Positions 57,082 through 64,000 of a stretch of 64,000 nucleotides of DNA are shown piece by piece; the first letter of the stretch is position 1, and each line of letters opens with the position of its first letter. The translations under genes and the position numbers were made by a program. The DNA comes from Pseudoxanthobacter soli DSM 19599 (GTDB taxonomy: Bacteria > Pseudomonadota > Alphaproteobacteria > Rhizobiales > Segnochrobactraceae), in the NCBI RefSeq assembly GCF_900148505.1, contig NZ_FRXO01000014.1:25714-89713 (forward strand), written 5' to 3'. The notes beneath the pieces are model-generated. The model did not search any database. It saw nothing but the letters and a program-made list of their open reading frames with translations, and was not told the DNA's origin.

Positions 57082-57998
57082 CGGATTTCCTGATCGGCTG
57101 GTTCGCCATCATCCCGAGCTATGCGACGCCGCTGCTGCTCGCGAGCCTCGGGCTGATCCTGTCGGAGCGGGCGGGCGTGCTCAATCTCGGTCCGGAAGGA
57201 CTGATGGCCGTGGGCGCCATGGCGGCTGCGGTCGCCGTGCTGGGCGGGCTCGACCCGTGGCTCGGCATCGCGCTTGGCGTCGGCGCGGCGATCGTGCTCT
57301 CGCTGGTGTTCGGCATCGCGGTCGTCGTGTTCCGGGCCAACCAGACGCTGGCGGGCCTTGCGATCGTCGCCATCGGCCTCGGCGTGACCGGTGCCGTCGG
57401 CCGCCCCTACGTGCAGCAGACCTTCGGCGGTATCGGCCGTTTCGGCGACGATGCGGCCGCGACCGGGCTCTGGCGGATCGTCGCCCATCAGGACCCGCTG
57501 GTGGTGGCCTCGCTGGTGCTGGTGGTCGCGCTGCGCTGGTGGCTTGCGCGAACGCGGCCGGGGCTGCGGCTGCGGGCCGTCGGCGAGGACCCCGGTACGG
57601 CCGACGTCGCCGGTGTCGACGTGCAATTGACCCAGCTCGGCGCGGTGATCGCCTGCGGCGCCCTGTGCGGGCTTGCCGGTGCGTATCTGTCCGTCGCCGC
57701 GAGCCACGTCTGGGTCGAGGGAATGATCGCCGGCCGCGGCTGGATCGCGGTGGCGCTCGTGATCTTCGCGCGCTGGGAACCGGGCCGCGCCCTGCTCGGC
57801 GCGCTGGTGTTCGGCGGCGCCGACGCGCTCGTGCCGCGTCTCCAGGCGATCGGCGCCGACGTCCCGACCTATCTCATGATGATGCTGCCCTATCTGCTGA
57901 CGCTGACGGTGCTGGCGGCCTCGTCGATCCTCGGCCACAGCCGCTTCGCGGAGCCAGGTCACCTCGGCCGCGCCTATATCCGCCAGGACAAGCACTGA
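57078..57998 (+). CDS. Nucleoside-type ABC permease 2
   Basis: A 306-residue permease, partner of the previous one, with SERAGVLNLGPEGLMAVGAM, FRANQTLAGLAIVAIG and AVGEDPGTADVAGVDV. The GTG start overlaps the first permease's stop (GTGA). A hairpin follows the stop. With the BMP protein and the ATPase it makes a complete importer, but no periplasmic nucleosidase or base deaminase is nearby. Confidence 0.93.
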   Translation: MTDFLIGWFAIIPSYATPLLLASLGLILSERAGVLNLGPEGLMAVGAMAAAVAVLGGLDPWLGIALGVGAAIVLSLVFGIAVVVFRANQTLAGLAIVAIGLGVTGAVGRPYVQQTFGGIGRFGDDAAATGLWRIVAHQDPLVVASLVLVVALRWWLARTRPGLRLRAVGEDPGTADVAGVDVQLTQLGAVIACGALCGLAGAYLSVAASHVWVEGMIAGRGWIAVALVIFARWEPGRALLGALVFGGADALVPRLQAIGADVPTYLMMMLPYLLTLTVLAASSILGHSRFAEPGHLGRAYIRQDKH

Positions 57999-58001
57999 CG
58001 G

Positions 58002-58027
58002 CGGCGGCGGAGAAATTCGCCGCCGCT
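58002..58027 (+). terminator. Hairpin after the nucleoside importer
   Basis: A 9-bp GC-only stem (GCGGCGGCG with its complement) around GAGAAATT. No T-run follows, so it may be a weak terminator. Confidence 0.45.
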
Positions 58028-58106
58028 GACGGCGAACAGACAGGTTCGGCAGGCTAAGCCCTTTCCATCGCCCTCTGGTGGGCGTTCAGGAAAGGACTTC
58101 GCAATC

Positions 58107-58379
58107 ATGAATTTCAAGCTTCTCGCCGCTGCCGTTGCGTTCGCCGCGCTGCCGTCCATCGCGCTCGCCAGCCCGAGCTGCACCACCGAGCCGCAGTCCA
58201 AGTGGATGAGCCAGGACGCCATGAAGGCGAAGGTCGCCTCGCTCGGCTATCAGGTGAAGGTCTTCAAGATCACCGGAAGCTGCTACGAGATCTACGGCAA
58301 GACCAAAGACGGCAAGCGCGCCGAGGTCTATTTCAACCCGGTCTCCGGCGAGATCGTGAAGTCCGAGATCGACGGCTGA
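58107..58379 (+). CDS. Periplasmic PepSY domain protein
   Basis: A 90-residue exported protein: a signal peptide (1-21, cleavage at ALA-S) and one PepSY domain (about 35-90), with two Cys (24 and 60) that could pair. Single PepSY proteins beside a cytochrome b561 and a two-component system are a recurring set, thought to sense or relay redox or metal stress in the envelope. AGGAAAGGA lies upstream. The next gene starts 3 bp after the stop. Confidence 0.9.
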   Translation: MNFKLLAAAVAFAALPSIALASPSCTTEPQSKWMSQDAMKAKVASLGYQVKVFKITGSCYEIYGKTKDGKRAEVYFNPVSGEIVKSEIDG

Positions 58380-58382
58380 TCG

Positions 58383-58964
58383 ATGGCCGGCAAGGCACAG
58401 CGGTCGACGGAGGCGGCGATGCCCGCCTCCCGGCCTGCCCGGGGTCCAGAAACCACCGTCAAGGTCTGGGATCCGGTCGTGCGCCTGTTTCACTGGACGG
58501 TGGTGACCGCGTGCGTGCTGAACCTCTTCATTCTGGAAGAGGGCCACTACTGGCACCGGGTGACGGGCTATGTCGTCGCCGCGGTGCTGATCGTTCGCGT
58601 CGTGTGGGGCTTCGTCGGCACGCCCTACGCCCGGTTCGCCCAGTTCTTTCCGACGCCCTCAAAGGTCTTCGGCCAGATCGGCGACATGCTGGACGGGCGC
58701 GAGAAACGCTATATCGGCCACAATCCGCTGGCATCGGTGATGATGCTGACGCTGATGGCCCTGCTCGCCGCAACGTGCCTGACGGGCTGGATGCAGACAC
58801 TCGATGCCTTCTGGGGCGAGGAGTGGCTTGAGAACGTGCATGCGATCCTTGCCAACAGTATCATGGTGCTCGCCCTCCTTCATGCGGCGGCGGCGATCTT
58901 CGAAAGCTGGCGGCACAAGGAAAATCTCGTCTGGGCGATGGTAACGGGGCGCAAGCGCGCATGA
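58383..58964 (+). CDS. Cytochrome b561-type membrane protein
   Basis: A 193-residue di-heme cytochrome b with four helices. Likely heme ligands are the His residues in RLFHWTVV, YWHRVTG, ENVHAIL and ALLHAAAA. A Ni/Fe-hydrogenase-type cytochrome b relation is possible, but no hydrogenase is present here. It probably carries electrons between the quinone pool and a periplasmic partner. It overlaps the response regulator by 4 bp. Confidence 0.9.
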   Translation: MAGKAQRSTEAAMPASRPARGPETTVKVWDPVVRLFHWTVVTACVLNLFILEEGHYWHRVTGYVVAAVLIVRVVWGFVGTPYARFAQFFPTPSKVFGQIGDMLDGREKRYIGHNPLASVMMLTLMALLAATCLTGWMQTLDAFWGEEWLENVHAILANSIMVLALLHAAAAIFESWRHKENLVWAMVTGRKRA

Positions 58965-59638
58965 GGCTTCTGCTGATCGAGGACAGCGCGCGGCTTCGCG
59001 AACTGGTCACCGAAACGGTGCGCGAGGCCGGCTGGCGGATCGACGCCTTCGGATCGGCGGCGGAGGGACGGCTCGCCCTCGACGCCGCCGCGTTCGACCT
59101 CGTGCTGCTCGATCTCGGCCTGCCGGACGAAGACGGGCTCGACCTGCTGCGCGGCATCCGGAAGGGCGGATGCCAGATGCCCGTGCTGGTGCTGACGGCG
59201 CGCGGGGCCGTCGACGAGCGCATCGCCGGGCTGGATGCCGGTGCCGACGACTATCTCGTGAAGCCGTTCAACAACGGCGAGCTTCTGGCGCGCATCCGGG
59301 CGCTGCTGCGACGCGCCCCGTCGGTGGCGATGCCGGTGCTGGAATTCGCCGGCCTGCGCTTCGACGTGCAGGCGATGGCCGCGCGCTGCGGCGACGAGGA
59401 CCTTCCGCTCGCCCCGTCCGAACGGTCGCTGCTGGAACTCCTCATGCGCAACGGCGGCAAGGTGGTGCCGAAGCGCAGGATCGAGGGGATGCTGTCGGAG
59501 TTCGGCGACGAGAAATCGGCGAACGCGGTGGAACTTGCCGTCTCGCGGCTGCGCCGCAAGCTGGAAGGCCGGCCGACGGGAACCGCTATCGAAACCATCC
59601 GCGGCGTCGGCTACCTGTTGCGGGAGGCACGCCCTTGA
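58961..59638 (+). CDS. OmpR/PhoB-family response regulator
   Basis: A 225-residue regulator. Receiver domain 1-115 with the phospho-acceptor Asp51 in LVLLDLGLP, acidic residues ED at 7-8 and the Lys in DDYLVKPF. The winged-helix DNA-binding domain (about 128-222) has SANAVELAVSRLRRKLE and IRGVGYLL. It resembles QseB/PmrA. Its stop overlaps the kinase start (TTGA). Confidence 0.95.
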   Translation: MRLLLIEDSARLRELVTETVREAGWRIDAFGSAAEGRLALDAAAFDLVLLDLGLPDEDGLDLLRGIRKGGCQMPVLVLTARGAVDERIAGLDAGADDYLVKPFNNGELLARIRALLRRAPSVAMPVLEFAGLRFDVQAMAARCGDEDLPLAPSERSLLELLMRNGGKVVPKRRIEGMLSEFGDEKSANAVELAVSRLRRKLEGRPTGTAIETIRGVGYLLREARP

Positions 59639-61107
59639 CGGCGGCACCTCGCCCAGCCCGCAGCCGCTCGCTCGGCAGCATCGTCGCCCGGCGCATCACG
59701 ATCTTCGCCGTGCTGGCGATGGTCGTGCAACTCGTGCTGGTCTTCGTCGACTGCTATCTGAACGAGAACGAGCTTTCGCGCCAGTTTCTGGAGCAGGAAA
59801 CGGACCTTCTGTCCGCCGGCCTATCCGGGCAGGGAGAGGACATCTCCTACCGGCTCCCCGACGACGCGGCGGAGCGTTACGGCCGGCCCGATTCCGGGTA
59901 CTTCGCGCGGATCAGGACCGATGACGGCCGCGTCCTGTTCTCGTCCCCGGACGCCGGACGCGCCGGACACTTCCTGCCGATCGACCTCACGCCACCGACC
60001 TTCTGGGTCCGGACGCTGCACCCCGGCAAACCGCTCAATCTCGCCGGCGGCCGTTCGGTCATGTTCCACGGCGAAGGAATCCTGATCGAAGTCGTGACCC
60101 TCGGCGACCCCGACGGCGTCGTGTTCGAGGTGCTGTGGCAGGAGGTGATCGAGCAGATGATCGTGCCGATGGGCATCCTCCTCGTGCTCGTGCTGGGCGG
60201 GACCACATTTTCGGTCCGCAAGGCTCTGAAGCCGGTTCACGCGGCGGCGCGGGCCGCAGAAGCCCTCGACCCGATGGATGCCCGCTCCCACCTGCAGACG
60301 GACGGCATGCCGCGCGAAGTCGCGGTGCTGGCCGAGGCGGTCAACCGTGCATTCGGCCGGGTCGGCGACCTGATCCAGTCCCAAAGGCTGCTGACCTCCG
60401 GCATCGCCCACGAGGTGCGTACGCCGCTCGCCGCGATGAAGCTCGAACTCGGGCGCATCGACCACCCGCGCGCCCGCAAGGCGGAGGCCGATCTCGACGA
60501 ACTCGTCCGGTTCGTCGGCCAGATGACCAGCCTCGCCCGGCTCGACGGCTTCGACCACGGCGCGTTCCGGCCGGAAAGGCTCGATCGCCTCGCCGAGGAC
60601 GTTGTCGAGACGCTGGCCCCCTGGGCCTACGACCGCGGACATTCCCTCGCGCTCGAAGGCCACGCCGCGGCGCCCTTGCCCGTTGCCGGAAGCCTGATCA
60701 GGGACGCGATCCGCAACCTCGTCGAGAACGCGGTGAAGCACACGCCGGAAGGCACCGCCATCACCGTCCGTGTCGCCGACGGCCGCGTCGACGTCTGCGA
60801 CGTGCGCCCGCCGCGCTCCGCGGGGCCGGAGAGCGCACCCGGAAGCCCGGGCGCAGACGTGCGTGCCGGCGATCGCATGGGCATCGGCCTCAAGATCGTC
60901 GAGCGCATCGCCGCGCTGCACGGCGGCGCGTTCACGTTCGTGCGCACCGCCGACGGATCGACGGCGTCGTTGTCGCTCAGAACATCCACCTCGGAGAATG
61001 CGCCCGCCGACCCGGGAAATGCCGGACGAGCGACATACGGACCCGTCTACGCGGCCCGCGATGTCGTCCATACGGCCGAGCTGGAAGGAAATACTTCTCC
61101 CCGCTAA
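59635..61107 (+). CDS. Sensor histidine kinase
   Basis: A 490-residue membrane kinase. Two helices (about 20-42 and 178-198) flank a periplasmic sensor domain. A HAMP-like linker leads to the H-box IAHEVRTPLAAMK with His259, the N-box RNLVENAVKHTPEG, and the G2 box GIGLKIVERIAALHGG. The G1 box, normally DxGxG, reads DVRPP and is followed by an insertion of about 20 Gly/Pro/Ser-rich residues. TTG start with GGGAGG upstream, overlapping the response regulator stop. The last 40 residues are an unrelated hydrophilic tail. Confidence 0.9.
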   Translation: MTAAPRPARSRSLGSIVARRITIFAVLAMVVQLVLVFVDCYLNENELSRQFLEQETDLLSAGLSGQGEDISYRLPDDAAERYGRPDSGYFARIRTDDGRVLFSSPDAGRAGHFLPIDLTPPTFWVRTLHPGKPLNLAGGRSVMFHGEGILIEVVTLGDPDGVVFEVLWQEVIEQMIVPMGILLVLVLGGTTFSVRKALKPVHAAARAAEALDPMDARSHLQTDGMPREVAVLAEAVNRAFGRVGDLIQSQRLLTSGIAHEVRTPLAAMKLELGRIDHPRARKAEADLDELVRFVGQMTSLARLDGFDHGAFRPERLDRLAEDVVETLAPWAYDRGHSLALEGHAAAPLPVAGSLIRDAIRNLVENAVKHTPEGTAITVRVADGRVDVCDVRPPRSAGPESAPGSPGADVRAGDRMGIGLKIVERIAALHGGAFTFVRTADGSTASLSLRTSTSENAPADPGNAGRATYGPVYAARDVVHTAELEGNTSPR

Positions 61108-61199
61108 CTGTCGTCGAATTGTTACAGTTTTTACTTGAATATTGACATTTTATATTTTTGATGATATCGAGCTTGGAGTATATTTATAAGAGTAGGACG

Positions 61200-62231
61200 A
61201 TGCGCTTCCTGATTACGGGCACGGCCGGCTTCATCGGTTTTCACTTGGCCCGCCGCCTGCTCGACGAAGGGCATTTCGTCGTCGGTTTCGACGCGATGAC
61301 CGACTATTACGACCGCACGCTCAAGGAAGCGCGCCACGCGGTGCTCGCCCGGTCAAACGCGTTCCACCCGGTGATCGCCCGGCTTGAGGATGCCGACGCC
61401 CTGGACCAGGCCGCGGATCGCGCGGAACCGGACGTGATCGTTCATCTCGCCGCGCAGGCGGGCGTTCGCTATTCGCTGGAGCATCCGCGCGCCTACTTCG
61501 ATTCGAATCTCGAGGGTTCCTACAACGTCCTGGAGCTTGCACGCCGCACGTCGCCCCGGCACCTGCTGCTGGCGTCGACCAGTTCGGTCTACGGCGCCAA
61601 CGACCGCATGCCGTTCTCCGAGAACGACAGTGCCGACTGGCCGATGACGCTTTACGCGGCCACCAAGAAGGCCGCAGAGGGGATGGCGCACTCATACGCC
61701 CATCTCTGGAAGATTCCGACGACCTGCTTCCGCTTCTTCACCGTTTACGGCCCGTGGGGCCGGCCCGACATGGCACTCTTCAAGTTCGTCGCCTCGCTTC
61801 GAACCGGCAAGCCGATCGAGATCTACGGCAACGGCGAGATGAAGCGCGACTTCACCTATATCGACGACCTGATCGAGGCGATCGTCAGGCTGATCGGCGC
61901 CGCGCCGCAGGAAGGCCGGCCGGTCGTGGCCGACGGCATCGCGGACTCGCTGTCGCCGGTCGCGCCGTGGCGCGTCGTCAACATCGCCGGTGGCCGCCCC
62001 GTCGGCCTCATGGACTTCATTGCCGCCATCGAGGCCGCGGTGGGCCAGACGCTCGCCAAGGTCATGCTGCCGATGCAGCCGGGCGACGTGCCGGCGACCT
62101 TCGCGGACCATCGCCTGCTGGAGGCGTTGACGGGATACCGGCCAGAGACGCCGGTCTCCGTCGGCGTCCGCGCCTTCGTCGACTGGTACCGCGACTACTA
62201 CCGCGTGGCCGTGGGACAGGCGGTGCCGTGA
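61200..62231 (+). CDS. NAD-dependent nucleotide-sugar epimerase (UDP-glucuronate 4-epimerase-like)
   Basis: A 343-residue extended SDR. The cofactor motif GTAGFIG is at residues 7-13, followed by [18 protein letters not shown], a catalytic Ser/Thr in [11 protein letters not shown], and Tyr and Lys in [10 protein letters not shown]. The C-terminal domain has [20 protein letters not shown]. These fit UDP-glucuronate 4-epimerases (LpsL/WbnF type), which make galacturonate donors for surface polysaccharide. I choose the ATG at 61200 (AGTAGGACG upstream). The 92 bp before it are AT-rich and probably contain the promoter. Confidence 0.9.
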   Translation: MRFLITGTAGFIGFHLARRLLDEGHFVVGFDAMTDYYDRTLKEARHAVLARSNAFHPVIARLEDADALDQAADRAEPDVIVHLAAQAGVRYSLEHPRAYFDSNLEGSYNVLELARRTSPRHLLLASTSSVYGANDRMPFSENDSADWPMTLYAATKKAAEGMAHSYAHLWKIPTTCFRFFTVYGPWGRPDMALFKFVASLRTGKPIEIYGNGEMKRDFTYIDDLIEAIVRLIGAAPQEGRPVVADGIADSLSPVAPWRVVNIAGGRPVGLMDFIAAIEAAVGQTLAKVMLPMQPGDVPATFADHRLLEALTGYRPETPVSVGVRAFVDWYRDYYRVAVGQAVP

Positions 62232-62599
62232 TACCCGCCTTCTGCCAGGGATGACGGCATCGGGAGCACGCACGCGCGTGCCACTTATCGTTGGATTAGC
62301 GATACTTTTCCCTGCGAAAATCCATTAGCTGAAATAACGTCTTGATAACCGTAATATTTTGTTGCGGTTCATCAAATAAGACGTTTGACTAAGAACGAAC
62401 GTGAAGCCATTTTCGTTCTTCGGAATGAACGCTCGCGCGTGTTGAACTGTCATATCTCGTGAATGACATTCAAACGATTCTATTTCTATTGTCTTTCCCC
62501 TGGAAGGGCTGATCCAGCGGAAAGAGTTGACGTCAATTGTTTGATCGGGCCTTCCCGCCGGCATCCACGCGATACGGCGGATGGCCGGAAGGGGGCCGA
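62232..62599. other. AT-rich intergenic region with three inverted repeats
   Basis: About 370 bp, markedly richer in AT than the rest. It holds three successive dyads: AACGTCTT/AAGACGTT (62336-62343 and 62378-62385, with GATAACCG and CGGTT..ATC pairing inside), AAGAACGAA/TTCGTTCTT (62391-62399 and 62412-62420), and TGTCAT/ATGACA (62448-62453 and 62463-62468). No open frame with a convincing start was seen. They may be terminators of the epimerase gene, operators, or parts of a small RNA. Confidence 0.5.
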
Positions 62600-64000
62600 A
62601 TGTCCGTTGTCGATGCCGATCTGCCGTTTCCGCACGAGGCCGAAGCGTCCACGCCACACCGCCGGGCGCGGGGCGGATTGCTGTCGAACGTCCGGGTGCT
62701 GACCAAGATGCTGATGGTCGTGGGCATCCTCGGCCTTGTGGCTGCCGGCATCACGGCACTCGGGGTGCAGTCGCTGAGGAACATCAACGCGGCTGCGGAG
62801 GACATGGAGCGGCACGGCGCATTCGCGCTGGAAGCCGTCCGGCTCAATGCCGCGGTCGTCGCCCTCAACCGCGCGGAGTTCCAGGTCGCGGTCGATCCGA
62901 GCGCCAAGAACCGTGACTCCGTGGCGCGGGCGGTCGAGGCGGAGATGGCCAGCACCGACAAGATTCTCACGTCGCTGTCCGGCAGTCTCGGTGGCGACGA
63001 GGCCAAGCTCCTCAAGCAGCTCCAGAGCATCTACGGACGCTATCTGAAGGAGTTGCAGCACACGATGACGGTGGCCGCCGAAGTCGGCGACATCGAGGTG
63101 GGCGAGGAGGCAAAGCGTCTGCAAGGCGGCGCGATGCGAAGCCGGATGCTGGCCGAGACGCTGCGGGACAGGACCCGCGAGCTTTCGGCGAAACTCGCCG
63201 CGGACGTGACGACCATCTCCGAGGCGGCCCACGCGGAATATCGCCGGATCTCGCTGGTGATGATCGGCGTGGCGTCGGGCGGGATCGTGGCGGGGCTGGC
63301 GCTCGGCGTGCTCATCGCCCAGTTCGGCATCGCCCGGCCCATCGGCGCCATCGTCGCCACCCTCCAGCGCCTCGCCGCCGGCGACTTCTCCGCCGAGATC
63401 GTCGGCGATACCCGCAAGGACGAGGTCGGAGACGTCGCCCGGACCGCCATCGTCTTCCGCGAGAACGGCCTCGAGAAGGCCCGCCTCGAGCGCGACGCCG
63501 AGGAGACCAAGGCCCGCGCCGATGCCGAAAAGCGCGCCGCCATGCACGCTCTCGCCGACGGCTTCGAGGCCTCTCTCGGCGGCATCGTCACCGTCGTCTC
63601 CGCCGCCGCGACCGAGCTGGAGGCCACCGCCCAGACCATGACCGCCTCCACCGGCGAGACCTCGTCCCGCAGCGCCGTCGTCGCCGGCGCCTCGGAGCAG
63701 GCCTCCGCCAACGTCCAGACCGTCGCCGCCGCCGCCGAGGAACTCGCGAGCTCCGTCGCCGAGATCGGCCGCCAGGTCGAGGAATCCGCCCGCATGGCCC
63801 GCGAGGCCGCCGACCATGCCGGCGACACCGCCGCCAAGATGCAGACCCTCTCCGCCGCCGCCGGCGACATCGGCGCCGTCGTCGATCTCATCAGCGCCAT
63901 CGCCCAGCAGACCAACCTGCTCGCCCTCAACGCCACCATCGAGGCGGCGCGGGCCGGCGATGCCGGAAAGGGCTTCGCCGTGGTCGCCGCCGAGGTCAAG
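62600..64000 (+). CDS. Methyl-accepting chemotaxis protein, cut by the window end
   Basis: The first 467 residues of a chemoreceptor; the frame is open to the last base. Helix 1 (about 37-57) and helix 2 (about 213-235) flank a helical periplasmic sensor domain of about 150 residues of the four-helix-bundle type. A HAMP domain (236-290) and the start of the signalling domain (about 300 onward) follow. The conserved hairpin tip begins at [29 protein letters not shown] precedes the ATG. About 100 or more residues should follow outside the window. Confidence 0.93.
   Translation, partial: MSVVDADLPFPHEAEASTPHRRARGGLLSNVRVLTKMLMVVGILGLVAAGITALGVQSLRNINAAAEDMERHGAFALEAVRLNAAVVALNRAEFQVAVDPSAKNRDSVARAVEAEMASTDKILTSLSGSLGGDEAKLLKQLQSIYGRYLKELQHTMTVAAEVGDIEVGEEAKRLQGGAMRSRMLAETLRDRTRELSAKLAADVTTISEAAHAEYRRISLVMIGVASGGIVAGLALGVLIAQFGIARPIGAIVATLQRLAAGDFSAEIVGDTRKDEVGDVARTAIVFRENGLEKARLERDAEETKARADAEKRAAMHALADGFEASLGGIVTVVSAAATELEATAQTMTASTGETSSRSAVVAGASEQASANVQTVAAAAEELASSVAEIGRQVEESARMAREAADHAGDTAAKMQTLSAAAGDIGAVVDLISAIAQQTNLLALNATIEAARAGDAGKGFAVVAAEVK

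Overview
The window comes from a high-GC Gram-negative bacterium, most likely an alphaproteobacterium of the order Hyphomicrobiales (Rhizobiales). The pointers are a minCDE operon preceded by a CtrA-type TTAA-N7-TTAA box, a Zur-type palindrome before a COG0523 metallochaperone, a PcaR-controlled beta-ketoadipate operon, Bat and TonB systems, and a chemoreceptor at the right edge. Genes are dense, many are coupled by ATGA, GTGA or TTGA overlaps, and no rRNA, tRNA, CRISPR array, insertion sequence or phage gene was seen.

Layout. 0.1-3.8 kb: a TerC-type membrane protein behind a structured leader, a two-domain polyphosphate:AMP phosphotransferase and an SBF-like transporter. 4.0-5.9 kb: minCDE. 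6.3-8.0 kb: a zinc-starvation pair, a CobW/ZigA GTPase and a His-rich protein. 8.2-12.9 kb: pcaIJFD and the divergent regulator pcaR. 13.0-19.7 kb: a complete nine-gene N-type (alternative F1Fo) ATPase operon, atpDCQRBEFAG. 20.0-21.3 kb: a coiled-coil protein coupled to a MinD/ParA-like ATPase of unknown role. 21.3-23.3 kb: a divergent ProC-like reductase and a LysR regulator. 23.3-34.1 kb: a probable catabolic island with two luciferase-like monooxygenases, two SDRs, a five-gene Liv-type ABC importer, a flavin reductase and a VOC protein. 34.4-39.1 kb: a PAS-GGDEF cyclase, an MDR oxidoreductase, an aldose epimerase and a polyprenyl sugar-phosphate transferase. 39.5-47.5 kb: a moxR-DUF58-DUF4381-batA-batB-batD operon. 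47.8-51.0 kb: a DUF1269 protein and a heme-type TonB receptor. 51.1-58.0 kb: a LysR regulator and 2-oxoglutarate oxygenase divergent from a BMP-type nucleoside ABC importer. 58.1-61.1 kb: PepSY, cytochrome b561 and a two-component system. 61.2-64.0 kb: a nucleotide-sugar epimerase and a chemoreceptor cut by the window end.

How the parts work together. PcaI/J, PcaF and PcaD finish beta-ketoadipate breakdown to succinyl-CoA and acetyl-CoA. In the 23-34 kb island the importer would bring in a substrate, the flavin reductase would supply reduced flavin to the luciferase-like enzymes, and the SDR and VOC proteins would process the products; the substrate is unknown. The BMP importer beside an Fe(II)/2-oxoglutarate oxygenase suggests uptake and oxidation of a nucleoside or nucleobase.

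The strongest unexplained signals are the switch-like RNA fold in front of the TerC gene, a two-copy palindromic repeat whose edge supplies the stop codon of its neighbour both times, the twin-monooxygenase island, the coiled-coil/MinD-like pair and a BatB-like protein that has lost its metal-binding motif.
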